A stretch of DNA of 64,000 bases from assembly GCA_016293865.1 (NCBI GenBank), contig JAEDDG010000001.1, positions 79,367 to 143,366 of the forward strand, given 5' to 3'. The position numbers and the translations under genes are program-made. The stretch comes from Oscillospiraceae bacterium. Lineage in GTDB: Bacteria; Bacillota; Clostridia; Oscillospirales; Oscillospiraceae. Shown here piece after piece: positions 6,676-14,748 of the stretch. Under the pieces are notes generated by a model, which had not been told where the DNA came from, made no database searches, and saw only the letters and a program-made list of their open reading frames with translations. Position 1 is the stretch's first letter. Each line of letters starts with the position of its first letter.

Positions 6676-8694
6676 TCATTCTCCACGCTTCCGGGCAAAG
6701 TCGTTCAGCTGCTTTTCCGCCTCCTCTGCAGTCGCGCAACCAAGTACCCTCTGCAAAAGTGCGTCCAGCGCACTGCGGCCGCAGTGGAGCAGGCTGCTGC
6801 GGACATCTGCCAGCTGCGGTACAGCCATGCTGAATTCGGTAATTCCCATAGCCAGATACAGCGGAGCCAAAAGCGGATTCCCACCGCTTTCCCCGCAGAT
6901 GCCCGTCCAGATCCCGGCCTTCTGCGCAGCCGCCGCCGCCATGGCTATCAGGCGCAGCACTGCTGGCTGATATGGACTGTGCAGATCCTTCAGCGCAGCA
7001 AGCTCCCTGTCAGCAGCCATTGTATACTGTGTCAGATCATTCGTGCCGATGCAGAAAAAGTCGGCCAGTTTCGCCAGTTCCGGTGCCATCAGCGCCGCCG
7101 CCGGCGTTTCAATCATAATCCCTGCCTGATACGCCCCTGTCTGCACATTCTGTTTTTCAAGCGCCGTTTTTTCCTCATACAGGAGCCTGAATGCAGCTGC
7201 CGTTTCCTCCACCGTCGCCAGCATCGGAAACATAATCCGCAGCTTTCCCGCACGGCTTGCCAAGAGAAGGGCACGCAGCTGCGTGCGGAAAACGTCCTCA
7301 TGCGCCAGGCAAAAACGGATGGCCCGCATTCCGAGAAACGGGTTCTTTTCCGGCTGCATGGGCAGACACGGCGTCGGTTTGTCTCCGCCTGCATCAAGCG
7401 TACGGATGGTTACCGGACGGCCGGCCGCATTTCTGAGCAGAGTCTCATAAATTTCCGTCTGTTCCTGAAGTCCTGGCGGCTGGGTCCGGTTCATATAGAT
7501 GAACTCTGTCCGGAAAAGTCCAACGCCTTCCGCTCCGTGTGCAATGGCATGCTCCATCTCTCCCGCACTCAGAATATTAACGGAAAGCTCCACCGGATAT
7601 CCTTCCGGAGTTGTAACCTGGACGCACATGTCGTCCTGCTCCGGCAAACGCCGATTCTGCGCGGCTTTTTCCAAAAACTGATCCACCTCTGCCTGCGACG
7701 GATTTGCGATGTATATCCCTTTTTCGCAGTCAAGGATCAGACGTTCTCCCGCCCCGATCTTTTCCGTAGCTCCAGGAACATTGGACAGCGCCGGAATTCC
7801 CATCGACCGTGCCACAATAGCGCTGTGACAGTTTACGCCGCCGCGCTCCGTGATCAGTCCCGCAACGCGTTTCAGATCAAGACTTATGGTGTCTGACGGA
7901 AGAAGTTCGTCTGCCACAATAATACATGTCTCCTCTGTCAGCCGGGGACGGTCTGTTGCCCCGGTCAGCGCTTCCAGAAGCCGCCCGGCAACATCGCGTA
8001 TGTCCGCCGCGCGTTCCTGCATCCGCAGATTTTTCAGCTCTGAAAACTGTGCTTCAAGTGAATCGGATACCATTTGTACTGCCATCTCGCATGACATCCC
8101 GGTCTGTATCCGGTGTCCGATCTCTCCAGAAAGATGCTTGTCATGCAGAATTTCAAGATGTGCGTCCAGAATCCCGGCAGCCTGCGTTCCTTCATGTTCC
8201 GAACGTTCCAGTTCCAGCTGCCGGCGGATATATTCAACAGCAGCCTGAAAACGCGCGTATTCTGCCTGGGGATCTGCACACGCCTGCTGCGTTGCAGGCC
8301 GGTGTGCATGCCGGAAAATAACCGCGTTTCCCACAGCAATGCCGTCCGACAGGACCAGGTATTCATTATCACGTCGGCAGGCAGTTTCTGCCGCCTGCGG
8401 CGGCTGATCTTCTATACACTCCACCGGAACAAAATATCCGTTTGTACGCACCATTGCCGACTCTATCGCCGCCGCGGCTTGTTCCTCATCACTGCCGCAA
8501 AAACAGACGCTGAAACTGCATCCGTCTTCAATACAGCCGCACATGATGGAAAGCGTGCTTTTTCCGTCATATATTTCATTTTCGAACTCGATTGTAACCG
8601 CAGACGAAAACGTCTTTGCAATCTTCACAAATTCCGATACAGGGCGCGCATGGAATCCCTCCTCACCGGAAAATCTGTAGTTCCTTCTGATCAT
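6676..8694 (-). CDS. PTS HPr-enzyme I fusion protein
   Basis: A 672-residue cytosolic phosphotransferase joining two usually separate general PTS proteins. Residues 1-90 are an HPr domain with phospho-acceptor His15 in GFHARP and the regulatory serine at exactly position 46 (GKS46). Residues 110-672 are enzyme I: phospho-His290 in GGVNCHSAIVAR, PEP-binding LFRTEF near 394-398, and catalytic Cys600 in GICGESGG. It should take phosphate from PEP, pass it from His290 to His15, and then to EIIA. It is the last gene of the operon after EIIBC, 120 bases downstream, with a large hairpin between. The ATG at 8694 has GGAG seven to eight bases upstream. HPr-EI fusions are known, for example in FruB-type proteins, but those usually also carry EIIA. 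Confidence 0.95.
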   Translation of the reverse strand: MIRRNYRFSGEEGFHARPVSEFVKIAKTFSSAVTIEFENEIYDGKSTLSIMCGCIEDGCSFSVCFCGSDEEQAAAAIESAMVRTNGYFVPVECIEDQPPQAAETACRRDNEYLVLSDGIAVGNAVIFRHAHRPATQQACADPQAEYARFQAAVEYIRRQLELERSEHEGTQAAGILDAHLEILHDKHLSGEIGHRIQTGMSCEMAVQMVSDSLEAQFSELKNLRMQERAADIRDVAGRLLEALTGATDRPRLTEETCIIVADELLPSDTISLDLKRVAGLITERGGVNCHSAIVARSMGIPALSNVPGATEKIGAGERLILDCEKGIYIANPSQAEVDQFLEKAAQNRRLPEQDDMCVQVTTPEGYPVELSVNILSAGEMEHAIAHGAEGVGLFRTEFIYMNRTQPPGLQEQTEIYETLLRNAAGRPVTIRTLDAGGDKPTPCLPMQPEKNPFLGMRAIRFCLAHEDVFRTQLRALLLASRAGKLRIMFPMLATVEETAAAFRLLYEEKTALEKQNVQTGAYQAGIMIETPAAALMAPELAKLADFFCIGTNDLTQYTMAADRELAALKDLHSPYQPAVLRLIAMAAAAAQKAGIWTGICGESGGNPLLAPLYLAMGITEFSMAVPQLADVRSSLLHCGRSALDALLQRVLGCATAEEAEKQLNDFARKRGE

Positions 8695-8770
8695 ATATTT
8701 ACTCCATCAAATTCAAATTGCACTGATGCGTCCAGTCTGTGTTCGCCTGCAAAGCGGCATTGCTGCATGG

Positions 8771-8804
8771 GTCAGAGGAGCTCCCAAGAAGGAGCCCCTC
8801 TGAC
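8771..8804 (-). promoter_or_regulatory. Intercistronic hairpin between EIIBC and HPr-EI genes
   Basis: Arms GTCAGAGGAGCTCC and GGAGCCCCTCTGAC pair with one mismatch across a short loop. There is no T-run on the minus strand, so it looks like a processing or mRNA-stabilising element, or a partial terminator, rather than a classic terminator. Confidence 0.65.
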
Positions 8805-8813
8805 TGTACAGCC

Positions 8814-10169
8814 TTATGCCTTTTTCCCAATGGATTTCGTGATATTGAGCAGCAGCGCCGTAACAACAGCGCCGATCACGATTGAAAGCACATAAAGCCC
8901 CGCATGCCCCACCGCGCCGGGAATCAGAATTGCAAAAATACCGCCGTGCGGCGCTGCAAGCGTACAGCCAAAAAGCATGGACAGTGCGCCGGATACCGCC
9001 GAACCGATCATTGTAGCCGGCAGCACGCGCAGCGGATCCGCCGCTGCAAAAGGAATCGCGCCTTCTGTAATAAAGCACGCTCCAAGAGCCCAGGCAACCT
9101 TCCCTGCCTCGCGCTCCGGTTCGGTAAACTTTTTCCTGAACAGGACTGTTGCCAATGCAAGGCCAAGTGCCGGAGACATACCTGCAGCCATATTCGCCGC
9201 CATCGGTCCGGTAATACCCTCAGCCAGGAGGCCGACAGAAAATGTATAGGCTACCTTGTCACACGGACCGCCCATGTCAAAAGCAGTCATCAGGCCCATC
9301 ACCACGCCGAGAAGAATCGCGCTGACAGTGGACAGGTTCGCCAGCGCGTTGCTCAGCGCCGTCATCAGTGCAGCAATGGGCGAGCCGATTACATAAAGCA
9401 TCAGCAGACCGACAACCACAGTTGTCAGAAGCGGAATGAACAGAACGACGCTGATACCCTCCAATGCTTTGGGCAGTCTGATTTTTTTCAGAAGCAGCGC
9501 AAAATAACCAACGGCCAGGCCGCCGACAATGGCACCGAGGAACCCGGAACCAACGACATTTGCGCTCAGGTATCCAATTACAAGGCCAGGTGCAATGCCC
9601 GGACGATCAGCAATGGAAAACGCGATAAACGCCGTCATGACCGGGATCATAAACGACAGCGCCACACCGCCGAGCGTATTAAGTGTTGCGCCCAGTGATC
9701 CCTCCGGCGGTTCAAGTCCCCACAGGAAAGAAATTGCAATCAGCAGGCCGCCGGCTGCAACAATCGGAACCATGTAGGAAATACCGGTGAACAAGTGTTT
9801 GAGAATGCCGGTATGGTGCGTCTGAATCGGCTCGGTCACAGCCTTTTCTGTGCCGGATTTTTTCTTCTCATCTGCGTTCATTGCCGCCTGAACAGCCATG
9901 TTCGCCTCTTTGATGATTTTGTTGACCGGCCATTCAATAACCGTTTTATCTTTGAACCTCGACAAATCCGTTGCCACGCCGGAAGCGATCAGGACGGCAT
10001 GCGCCTGTTCAATCTCCTGCGCAGTCAGCTCGTTTTCAACGCCGATGGAACCCTGCGTTTCGACTTTGATTTCAACGCCCAGTTCTTTCGCCGCTTTTTC
10101 CAGCGCTTCCGCTGCCATGTAAGTATGTGCGATGCCGGTGGGACAGTTTGTAATTGCAACGATTTTCAT
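8814..10169 (-). CDS. PTS fructose-family EIIBC component
   Basis: A 451-residue permease. Residues 1-100 are the EIIB domain with phospho-Cys9 in TNCPTGIAHT, the hallmark of the fructose/mannitol family. After a charged linker (about 95-125), residues 125-450 form the membrane EIIC domain with the GGPCDK motif and ITEGAIPFAAADP. It imports and phosphorylates a sugar, probably fructose or a close relative; the substrate is inferred from family only. No EIIA is encoded in this protein; it is supplied by the upstream DeoR-EIIA gene. The gap to that gene is 34 bases, so they form one operon. Confidence 0.93.
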   Translation of the reverse strand: MKIVAITNCPTGIAHTYMAAEALEKAAKELGVEIKVETQGSIGVENELTAQEIEQAHAVLIASGVATDLSRFKDKTVIEWPVNKIIKEANMAVQAAMNADEKKKSGTEKAVTEPIQTHHTGILKHLFTGISYMVPIVAAGGLLIAISFLWGLEPPEGSLGATLNTLGGVALSFMIPVMTAFIAFSIADRPGIAPGLVIGYLSANVVGSGFLGAIVGGLAVGYFALLLKKIRLPKALEGISVVLFIPLLTTVVVGLLMLYVIGSPIAALMTALSNALANLSTVSAILLGVVMGLMTAFDMGGPCDKVAYTFSVGLLAEGITGPMAANMAAGMSPALGLALATVLFRKKFTEPEREAGKVAWALGACFITEGAIPFAAADPLRVLPATMIGSAVSGALSMLFGCTLAAPHGGIFAILIPGAVGHAGLYVLSIVIGAVVTALLLNITKSIGKKA

Positions 10170-10203
10170 AATTCTCTCCCCCTAAAATATGAATTATGCC
10201 GGT

Positions 10204-11445
10204 TTATCCGAGAGCGTCTATTACACTGTTCGCATCCTTAGCATTCAGAATTTTTTCCCGCACCTCCTCATGTACAATTTTTCTGGAGATCTGCGCCAAA
10301 AGCTGCAGGTGCCGGTTGCGCGCCTCCAGAGGAACAACGATCAGGAAAATCATTTTCGGGTTGACGCCATCCTCTGTCGGCCACTCGACACCGCTGCTGC
10401 GGCCGAAGGCAATGGCAGTTCTGTTTACATATGCACTTTTTGCATGTGGGATTGCTACCGCAAAGCCAATCCCGGTTGAAAACTCCTGCTCCCGCTTCAT
10501 TGCAGCCTTGACCATTTCTTCCTGATCAGAAATTGCTCCCGACCGGAAAAGCATTTCCATCAGTTCCGGTATGACCTCCTCCCTGGTCTTTCCGTGCAGC
10601 TGAAGTGTAATATTCTCAGGTTTGAATATTTCACTGATTTCCATATTGCCGACTCCTTTGCTTCTCAGTATTGTACTGTCATGTTCAGTGATGACAGGCA
10701 CGCCCATCTCCCGCAGTTTTCTGAATGTTACCGCATCAATGCCAACATCTGTAATGATACCGTCAAAACGGCCTGCAGCCGCAATGACCGAAAGATAATC
10801 CTTTCCGATCTTGCTGCTGTCCACGGCCAGATAAACCTGTTTGCCGACACTCACCATGGCGCGTTTGATGCTGGCCTCACTCATGGCCGGCGTCGTTGCG
10901 CCGTGTTCCAGGGAAAAACCGTTCGCCGCCACAAAAACCTTGTCCGGTATCATGCGGCGCACAAAATCCTCCGCTTCACCGCCGACAATCGAGCGAAAAT
11001 TCGAGCGGAGCCGTCCGCCGATGCAAATCAACTCCATCCGGCAATCAGGAGCGTTCATCACGTCGGAAATAATGGACGGCGAATTCGTAATCAGGGTGAT
11101 CTGCTTCATGCGGAGCAGCCGCGCAATTTCAAAAGTCGTCGTTCCGGAATCCAGTAGAACAGTGTCTCCGTCGTTGACAAGCTCTGCACACATCCGGGCA
11201 ATGCTCTGTTTTTCCTCCAGATACTCGCTCTCCTTTTTTGCGTAATCCTCCTCATATACGGACAATTCGCCTGATACCGCACCGCCATGGGTTCTGCGCA
11301 GCAAATTTGCCCGTTCAAGTTCTGTCAGGTCCCGGCGGACAGTTGCTTCGCTTACGCCGAATGTATCCATCAGTTCATTCAGCGACACACTGCCGTTCTG
11401 CCTGAGAAGATCCAGAATTAACGCTTTCCGCTGCTGTGCAAACAT
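10204..11445 (-). CDS. DeoR-type transcription regulator fused to PTS EIIA
   Basis: A 413-residue fusion. Residues 1-57 are a DeoR winged helix (VSLNELMDTFGVSEATVRRD), 75-250 the DeoR effector domain (DSGTTTFEIARLL, GGRLRSNFRSIVGG), and 268-413 a type-2 EIIA domain with phospho-His334 in AIPHAK and a second conserved His379 in NRHLQLLAQIS. The ATG at 11445 follows GGAGG by 6 bases; an in-frame ATG at 11517 lies in the promoter. Inside the linker, AAAGGAG (10659-10653) lies 8 bases before an in-frame ATG at 10644, the first residue of the EIIA domain, so a free 146-residue EIIA could also be made. It is first in the operon and probably autoregulates it through the three repeats in its leader. 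Confidence 0.93.
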   Translation of the reverse strand: MFAQQRKALILDLLRQNGSVSLNELMDTFGVSEATVRRDLTELERANLLRRTHGGAVSGELSVYEEDYAKKESEYLEEKQSIARMCAELVNDGDTVLLDSGTTTFEIARLLRMKQITLITNSPSIISDVMNAPDCRMELICIGGRLRSNFRSIVGGEAEDFVRRMIPDKVFVAANGFSLEHGATTPAMSEASIKRAMVSVGKQVYLAVDSSKIGKDYLSVIAAAGRFDGIITDVGIDAVTFRKLREMGVPVITEHDSTILRSKGVGNMEISEIFKPENITLQLHGKTREEVIPELMEMLFRSGAISDQEEMVKAAMKREQEFSTGIGFAVAIPHAKSAYVNRTAIAFGRSSGVEWPTEDGVNPKMIFLIVVPLEARNRHLQLLAQISRKIVHEEVREKILNAKDANSVIDALG

Positions 11446-11465
11446 AGATGCCTCCGTTTTTAAGC

Positions 11466-11495
11466 GTTTTTGATTGTTTTTTATTGTTTTTGACA
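11466..11495 (-). repeat. Three tandem 10-bp repeats, likely DeoR operator
   Basis: GTTTTTGATT, GTTTTTTATT and GTTTTTGACA follow one another without gaps, one per helical turn, from about the transcription start to +30. A-rich tandem half-sites of this kind are typical of DeoR-family operators. That the fused regulator binds here is inference. Confidence 0.7.
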
Positions 11496-11500
11496 GATAT

Positions 11501-11530
11501 ACAATACTACCATACATATTATGTTGTCAA
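11501..11530 (-). promoter_or_regulatory. Promoter of the PTS operon
   Basis: On the minus strand, a consensus -35 TTGACA (11530-11525) and -10 TATTGT (11506-11501) are separated by 18 bases, just upstream of the 10-bp repeats. Confidence 0.75.
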
Positions 11531-11638
11531 TATATCAAATATACTAATTATTTTGCAGATTTTTCGGGCATTTTCACAATTTATCTTTCTGCTCTCTTTT
11601 CAATCCGATCGTTTATGATTGATTTCAGAGATACAAAA

Positions 11639-11669
11639 AGCCGCGCCCGTGCTGAACACGGGCGCGGCT
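11639..11669 (-). terminator. Terminator of the Na/Pi cotransporter gene
   Basis: Perfect 13-bp arms (agccgcgcccgtg / cacgggcgcggct) lie 25 bases past the stop and are followed on the minus strand by TTTTTGTAT. Confidence 0.85.
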
Positions 11670-11694
11670 GTCATTTGCGCGTTCTTGTTTGCTT

Positions 11695-13446
11695 TTACTC
11701 CGCAACGGCATATTTTTTCCTGAAATACTCGTAATAGTCGTTGAACTCCTTCACGCTGCCGCCTTTGACCTTGCGCAGATACTCATGGATGTCCAGATCG
11801 TCGTGTTCCATCTCCAGGAGACACCCGGCAATGTTTGAACAGTGGTCAGATACACGTTCAATATCGGTCAGCAGGTCTGCCAGGATAAAGCCCATTTCAA
11901 TGGTGCATTCGCCCTTCTGCAGGCGTGCGATATGCTGTTTCTTCACATAATCCTTCAGATAATCCACAACCTGCTCCAGCGGCTCCACCATCACGGCGCT
12001 GTTCAGATCATCCTTGCCGAAGGACTCCAGCGTCAGATCAAGGATCTCATGGATTGCACTGGACAGTATGGCAAGCTCCTGCCGGGCCTGTCCGGAAAAA
12101 TGGAGTTTTTTCGCGTGGATTTCATCTGCCGAACGCATGATGTTGACCGCATGGTCAGAAATCCGTTCAAAGTCGCCGATCATATGCAGAAGCTCGGTGG
12201 CCACCGCGCTGTCAGATTCGGTCATATCCTGGGCGGACAGCTTGACCAGATAACTGCCCAGCTTGTCCTCATACATATCCACCTTGTCCTCTTCCTCGCG
12301 GATCTCGTCGGCAAGTTTGGAATCATAACTCTCCAGCAGCGTCAATGCCTTCTGCAGGCTGCTGACGGACAGAGAGGCCATATTGCACGTGACGGTGCGG
12401 CAGCGGGCAATGGCCACAGAGGGCGTGGCCAGCAGACGCTCGTCCAGGAGAGATGTTTCGTCGCCCCCCGGGCTGTCCTTGATAATCCAGCGGGACAGCT
12501 GTACCAGCTTCTGGCTGAACGGCATCAGCATGGCCAGCGCGATCACCTTAAACACCGTATGCGCCACAGCGATACCCAGCGGTGTGGCAATCTGGTCAGC
12601 AATGCTCCATGCAAAAAGGGACTCCGCCAGATACCACAGCGGCAGAAGAATCAGCGTTGCAATCACGTTGAAGGACAGGTGAATCACGGCGGCACGCTTG
12701 GCGTTCTTGCCGGCACCCACGCAGGAGATCACGGCGCTGATACATGTGCCGATATTCTGGCCCATGATAATCGGTACGGCCGTGGCATAAGGAATGCTGC
12801 CTGTAGCAGTCAGCGCCTGCAGAATACCGACAGACGCGGAGGAGGACTGGATCACCGCCGTAAACGCCGCGCCGATCAGCACGCCGAGGAACGGATTGGA
12901 GAACAGCGTCAGCAGCCGGATAAAGCCTTCATTCTCCCGCAGGCCGGAAACCGACGACGACATGGTTTCCATACCGAACATCAGCACGGCAAAGCCCAAA
13001 AGGATCACGCCGGTGTCTTTCTTACGCTGGGTCTTGCTGAACATGCACAGGCTGATACCCACCAAGGCCAGTACAGGCGTAAAGGACGAGGGCTTCAAAA
13101 GCTGTACCCAGAAATTCTGGCTCTCAATGCCGGTTGTGGACAGCAGCCAGGACGTCACCGATGTGCCCAGGTTTGCACCCATAATCACACCCACGGCCTG
13201 CTCCAGCGCCATGACGCCGGAGTTGACGAAACCAACAACCATAACGGTCGTCGCTGACGAAGACTGGATAATCGCCGTGACACCCAGGCCCAGCAGGAAG
13301 CCCTTCCACGGGCTGGAAGTCATGCTGCCCAGAATATTTTTCAAGCCGTTGCCTGCGCGTTTTTCAAGCGCACTGCTCATGACTGTCATACCAAACAGGA
13401 ACAGCGCCAGACCGCCCAGCAGCGACAATACATCAAATAGATCCAT
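11695..13446 (-). CDS. Na/Pi cotransporter family protein with PhoU domain
   Basis: A 583-residue membrane protein. The N-terminal two-thirds hold the duplicated Na/Pi-cotransporter repeats with the signature QSSSATT (about residue 62) and its second copy QSSSASV (about 202), plus GANLGT and GQNIGT. Residues from about 345 to the end are a PhoU-like helical bundle (LLHMIGDFERISDHAVNI and LLTDIERVSDHCSNI), which probably senses or gates phosphate flux. It is likely a sodium-driven phosphate transporter, monocistronic, with a promoter upstream and a terminator after the stop. Confidence 0.93.
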   Translation of the reverse strand: MDLFDVLSLLGGLALFLFGMTVMSSALEKRAGNGLKNILGSMTSSPWKGFLLGLGVTAIIQSSSATTVMVVGFVNSGVMALEQAVGVIMGANLGTSVTSWLLSTTGIESQNFWVQLLKPSSFTPVLALVGISLCMFSKTQRKKDTGVILLGFAVLMFGMETMSSSVSGLRENEGFIRLLTLFSNPFLGVLIGAAFTAVIQSSSASVGILQALTATGSIPYATAVPIIMGQNIGTCISAVISCVGAGKNAKRAAVIHLSFNVIATLILLPLWYLAESLFAWSIADQIATPLGIAVAHTVFKVIALAMLMPFSQKLVQLSRWIIKDSPGGDETSLLDERLLATPSVAIARCRTVTCNMASLSVSSLQKALTLLESYDSKLADEIREEEDKVDMYEDKLGSYLVKLSAQDMTESDSAVATELLHMIGDFERISDHAVNIMRSADEIHAKKLHFSGQARQELAILSSAIHEILDLTLESFGKDDLNSAVMVEPLEQVVDYLKDYVKKQHIARLQKGECTIEMGFILADLLTDIERVSDHCSNIAGCLLEMEHDDLDIHEYLRKVKGGSVKEFNDYYEYFRKKYAVAE

Positions 13447-13498
13447 ACGTTATCCTTGTCCCCCCAAGATTTCTGCACATACCGACATATTCTTTTTT

Positions 13499-13527
13499 AT
13501 TTTATCAAAACTACGCTGCATTGAAAA
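13499..13527 (-). promoter_or_regulatory. Promoter of the Na/Pi cotransporter gene
   Basis: Minus-strand TTTTCA (13527-13522), 17 bases, TAAAAT (13504-13499). The leader is about 45 bases. The -35 is weak. Confidence 0.5.
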
Positions 13528-13659
13528 GAGCAGAATGTTAAATTCAGGTAAAATTAATGGCGAATTCCTTCCGGCGTGCACGATTTTGCGCACATTCGGA
13601 TTGTAACTGCAATTTACTATCTGACCGCAGGCGCAGCCTGTCGCCCCCGTCTGCTCCGG

Positions 13660-14322
13660 TCAGATCAGCTGCTGTTCGTTGATAATCAGCTTGAACTGCA
13701 GTCCGAGCTTTTCCGCCGCCTTGCGGCAGAGGATCATACGCTCCAGAAAGATCTCAAAGTAATCCATTACCGGGCTGATCCGCGTGTCAATCTGGAGTTT
13801 CAGCTTGATAATGGTCTTTTCCTCGTTGATCTTCAGGATGGATTTTACCACGGAATAGTTGACCCGGTCATGGATATCAAAGCTGGAAATGTCCGTGTTG
13901 CGCACACGGCTGCGGCGCACGTCGCTTTTGTCTGCCAGAATCAGCGCCGCCGCCACCGGATTCACCGGCACGCCCGTCCCTTCGTCATGGTTGCCGATGG
14001 CCGAGACGACCACCGCCGTGTCCTCTGCGCTGACATTCATTTTATCAAGCAGACGAAAAGCCATGACAGCGCCGCTCTGGGAATGATCAACCCGGTTGAC
14101 CAGGTTCCCGATGTCGTGCAGGTAGCCGGCAATCCGGGCCAGCTCCACGTCATGGGCCGGATATCCCAGCGTTTCAAGAATATAGGCAGCCGTTTCGGCC
14201 ACCCTGGTCACATGCGCGAAGCTGTGTTCCGTAAATCCCAGCGCGGCCAGCGACTGATCCGCCCGGTCAATATACGTGCGGATGGTCTCATTTTTCTTCA
14301 AATCTTCATAAGTAATCATCAT
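13660..14322 (-). CDS. HD-domain metal-dependent phosphohydrolase
   Basis: A 220-residue cytosolic protein with an HD-domain metal site: HSFAHVTRVAE, the HD pair in YLHDIGN, and NHDEGTG, followed by a helical C-terminus. Such proteins hydrolyse phosphate esters or nucleotides; the substrate is unknown here. The start is placed at the ATG at 14322, preceded by AAGGA; the in-frame ATG at 14355 has no ribosome binding site. The gene is single. Confidence 0.85.
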   Translation of the reverse strand: MMITYEDLKKNETIRTYIDRADQSLAALGFTEHSFAHVTRVAETAAYILETLGYPAHDVELARIAGYLHDIGNLVNRVDHSQSGAVMAFRLLDKMNVSAEDTAVVVSAIGNHDEGTGVPVNPVAAALILADKSDVRRSRVRNTDISSFDIHDRVNYSVVKSILKINEEKTIIKLKLQIDTRISPVMDYFEIFLERMILCRKAAEKLGLQFKLIINEQQLI

Positions 14323-14399
14323 TTTATTTTCCTTATCTTCTCCGTTTTCATACACAATTCTTCATGGCCGGCTCAGCGTGCAAGGCGTGCACACAATAT

Positions 14400-14428
14400 A
14401 GTGTACCCGTTTTTTTCTGCCGCCGCAA
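14400..14428 (-). promoter_or_regulatory. Promoter of the HD hydrolase gene
   Basis: Minus-strand TTGCGG (14428-14423), 17 bases, TACACT (14405-14400). Confidence 0.6.
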
Positions 14429-14518
14429 GAGTCCGCCGCGGACTCCGGCCGTAATTTATTTTCCGTGAAACGGCGCCGGCAGATTTTCGGGCACGGCAGG
14501 CCGGCCGCTGCATCAAAA

Positions 14519-14549
14519 GACAGCGCCGTCCGGGAAGGACGGCGCTGTC
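14519..14549 (-). terminator. Terminator
   Basis: Perfect 13-bp arms (gacagcgccgtcc / ggacggcgctgtc) are followed by TTTT on the minus strand. It lies about 200 bases downstream of the exported-protein gene and probably ends that transcript. Confidence 0.75.
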
Positions 14550-14748
14550 TCAGCGTGTCAAAAAAGTTTTTTCGTCACGCTGCGTGCGGTTATTTGAGCT
14601 TCAGAAAGCTCGGACAACCTGTTTGATTCAACGCGCAGGAGGTCTTAACCCCTTGCACACATTTCCCGATGCTCAGTCCCGCAGCACTCTCTCACAGTGT
14701 GTCAACATTCTGAGACAGCGCCTGCACTGCCGTATCCGTCCGGACGGA

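Larger units (their letters stand above)
14323..14748. other. Gene-free stretch with regulatory signals only
   Basis: No credible gene. It holds the promoter of the HD gene (14400-14428), the terminator at 14519-14549, and a second hairpin at 14551-14582 whose arms CAGCGTG/CACGCTG enclose AAAAAA-G-TTTTTT. The remaining 165 bases before the next stop codon show nothing recognisable. Confidence 0.6.

Noticed and set aside
11466..11495. Direct repeats considered as a small CRISPR or satellite
   Set aside because: Only three 10-bp units without spacers, placed at a promoter; an operator is the simpler reading.
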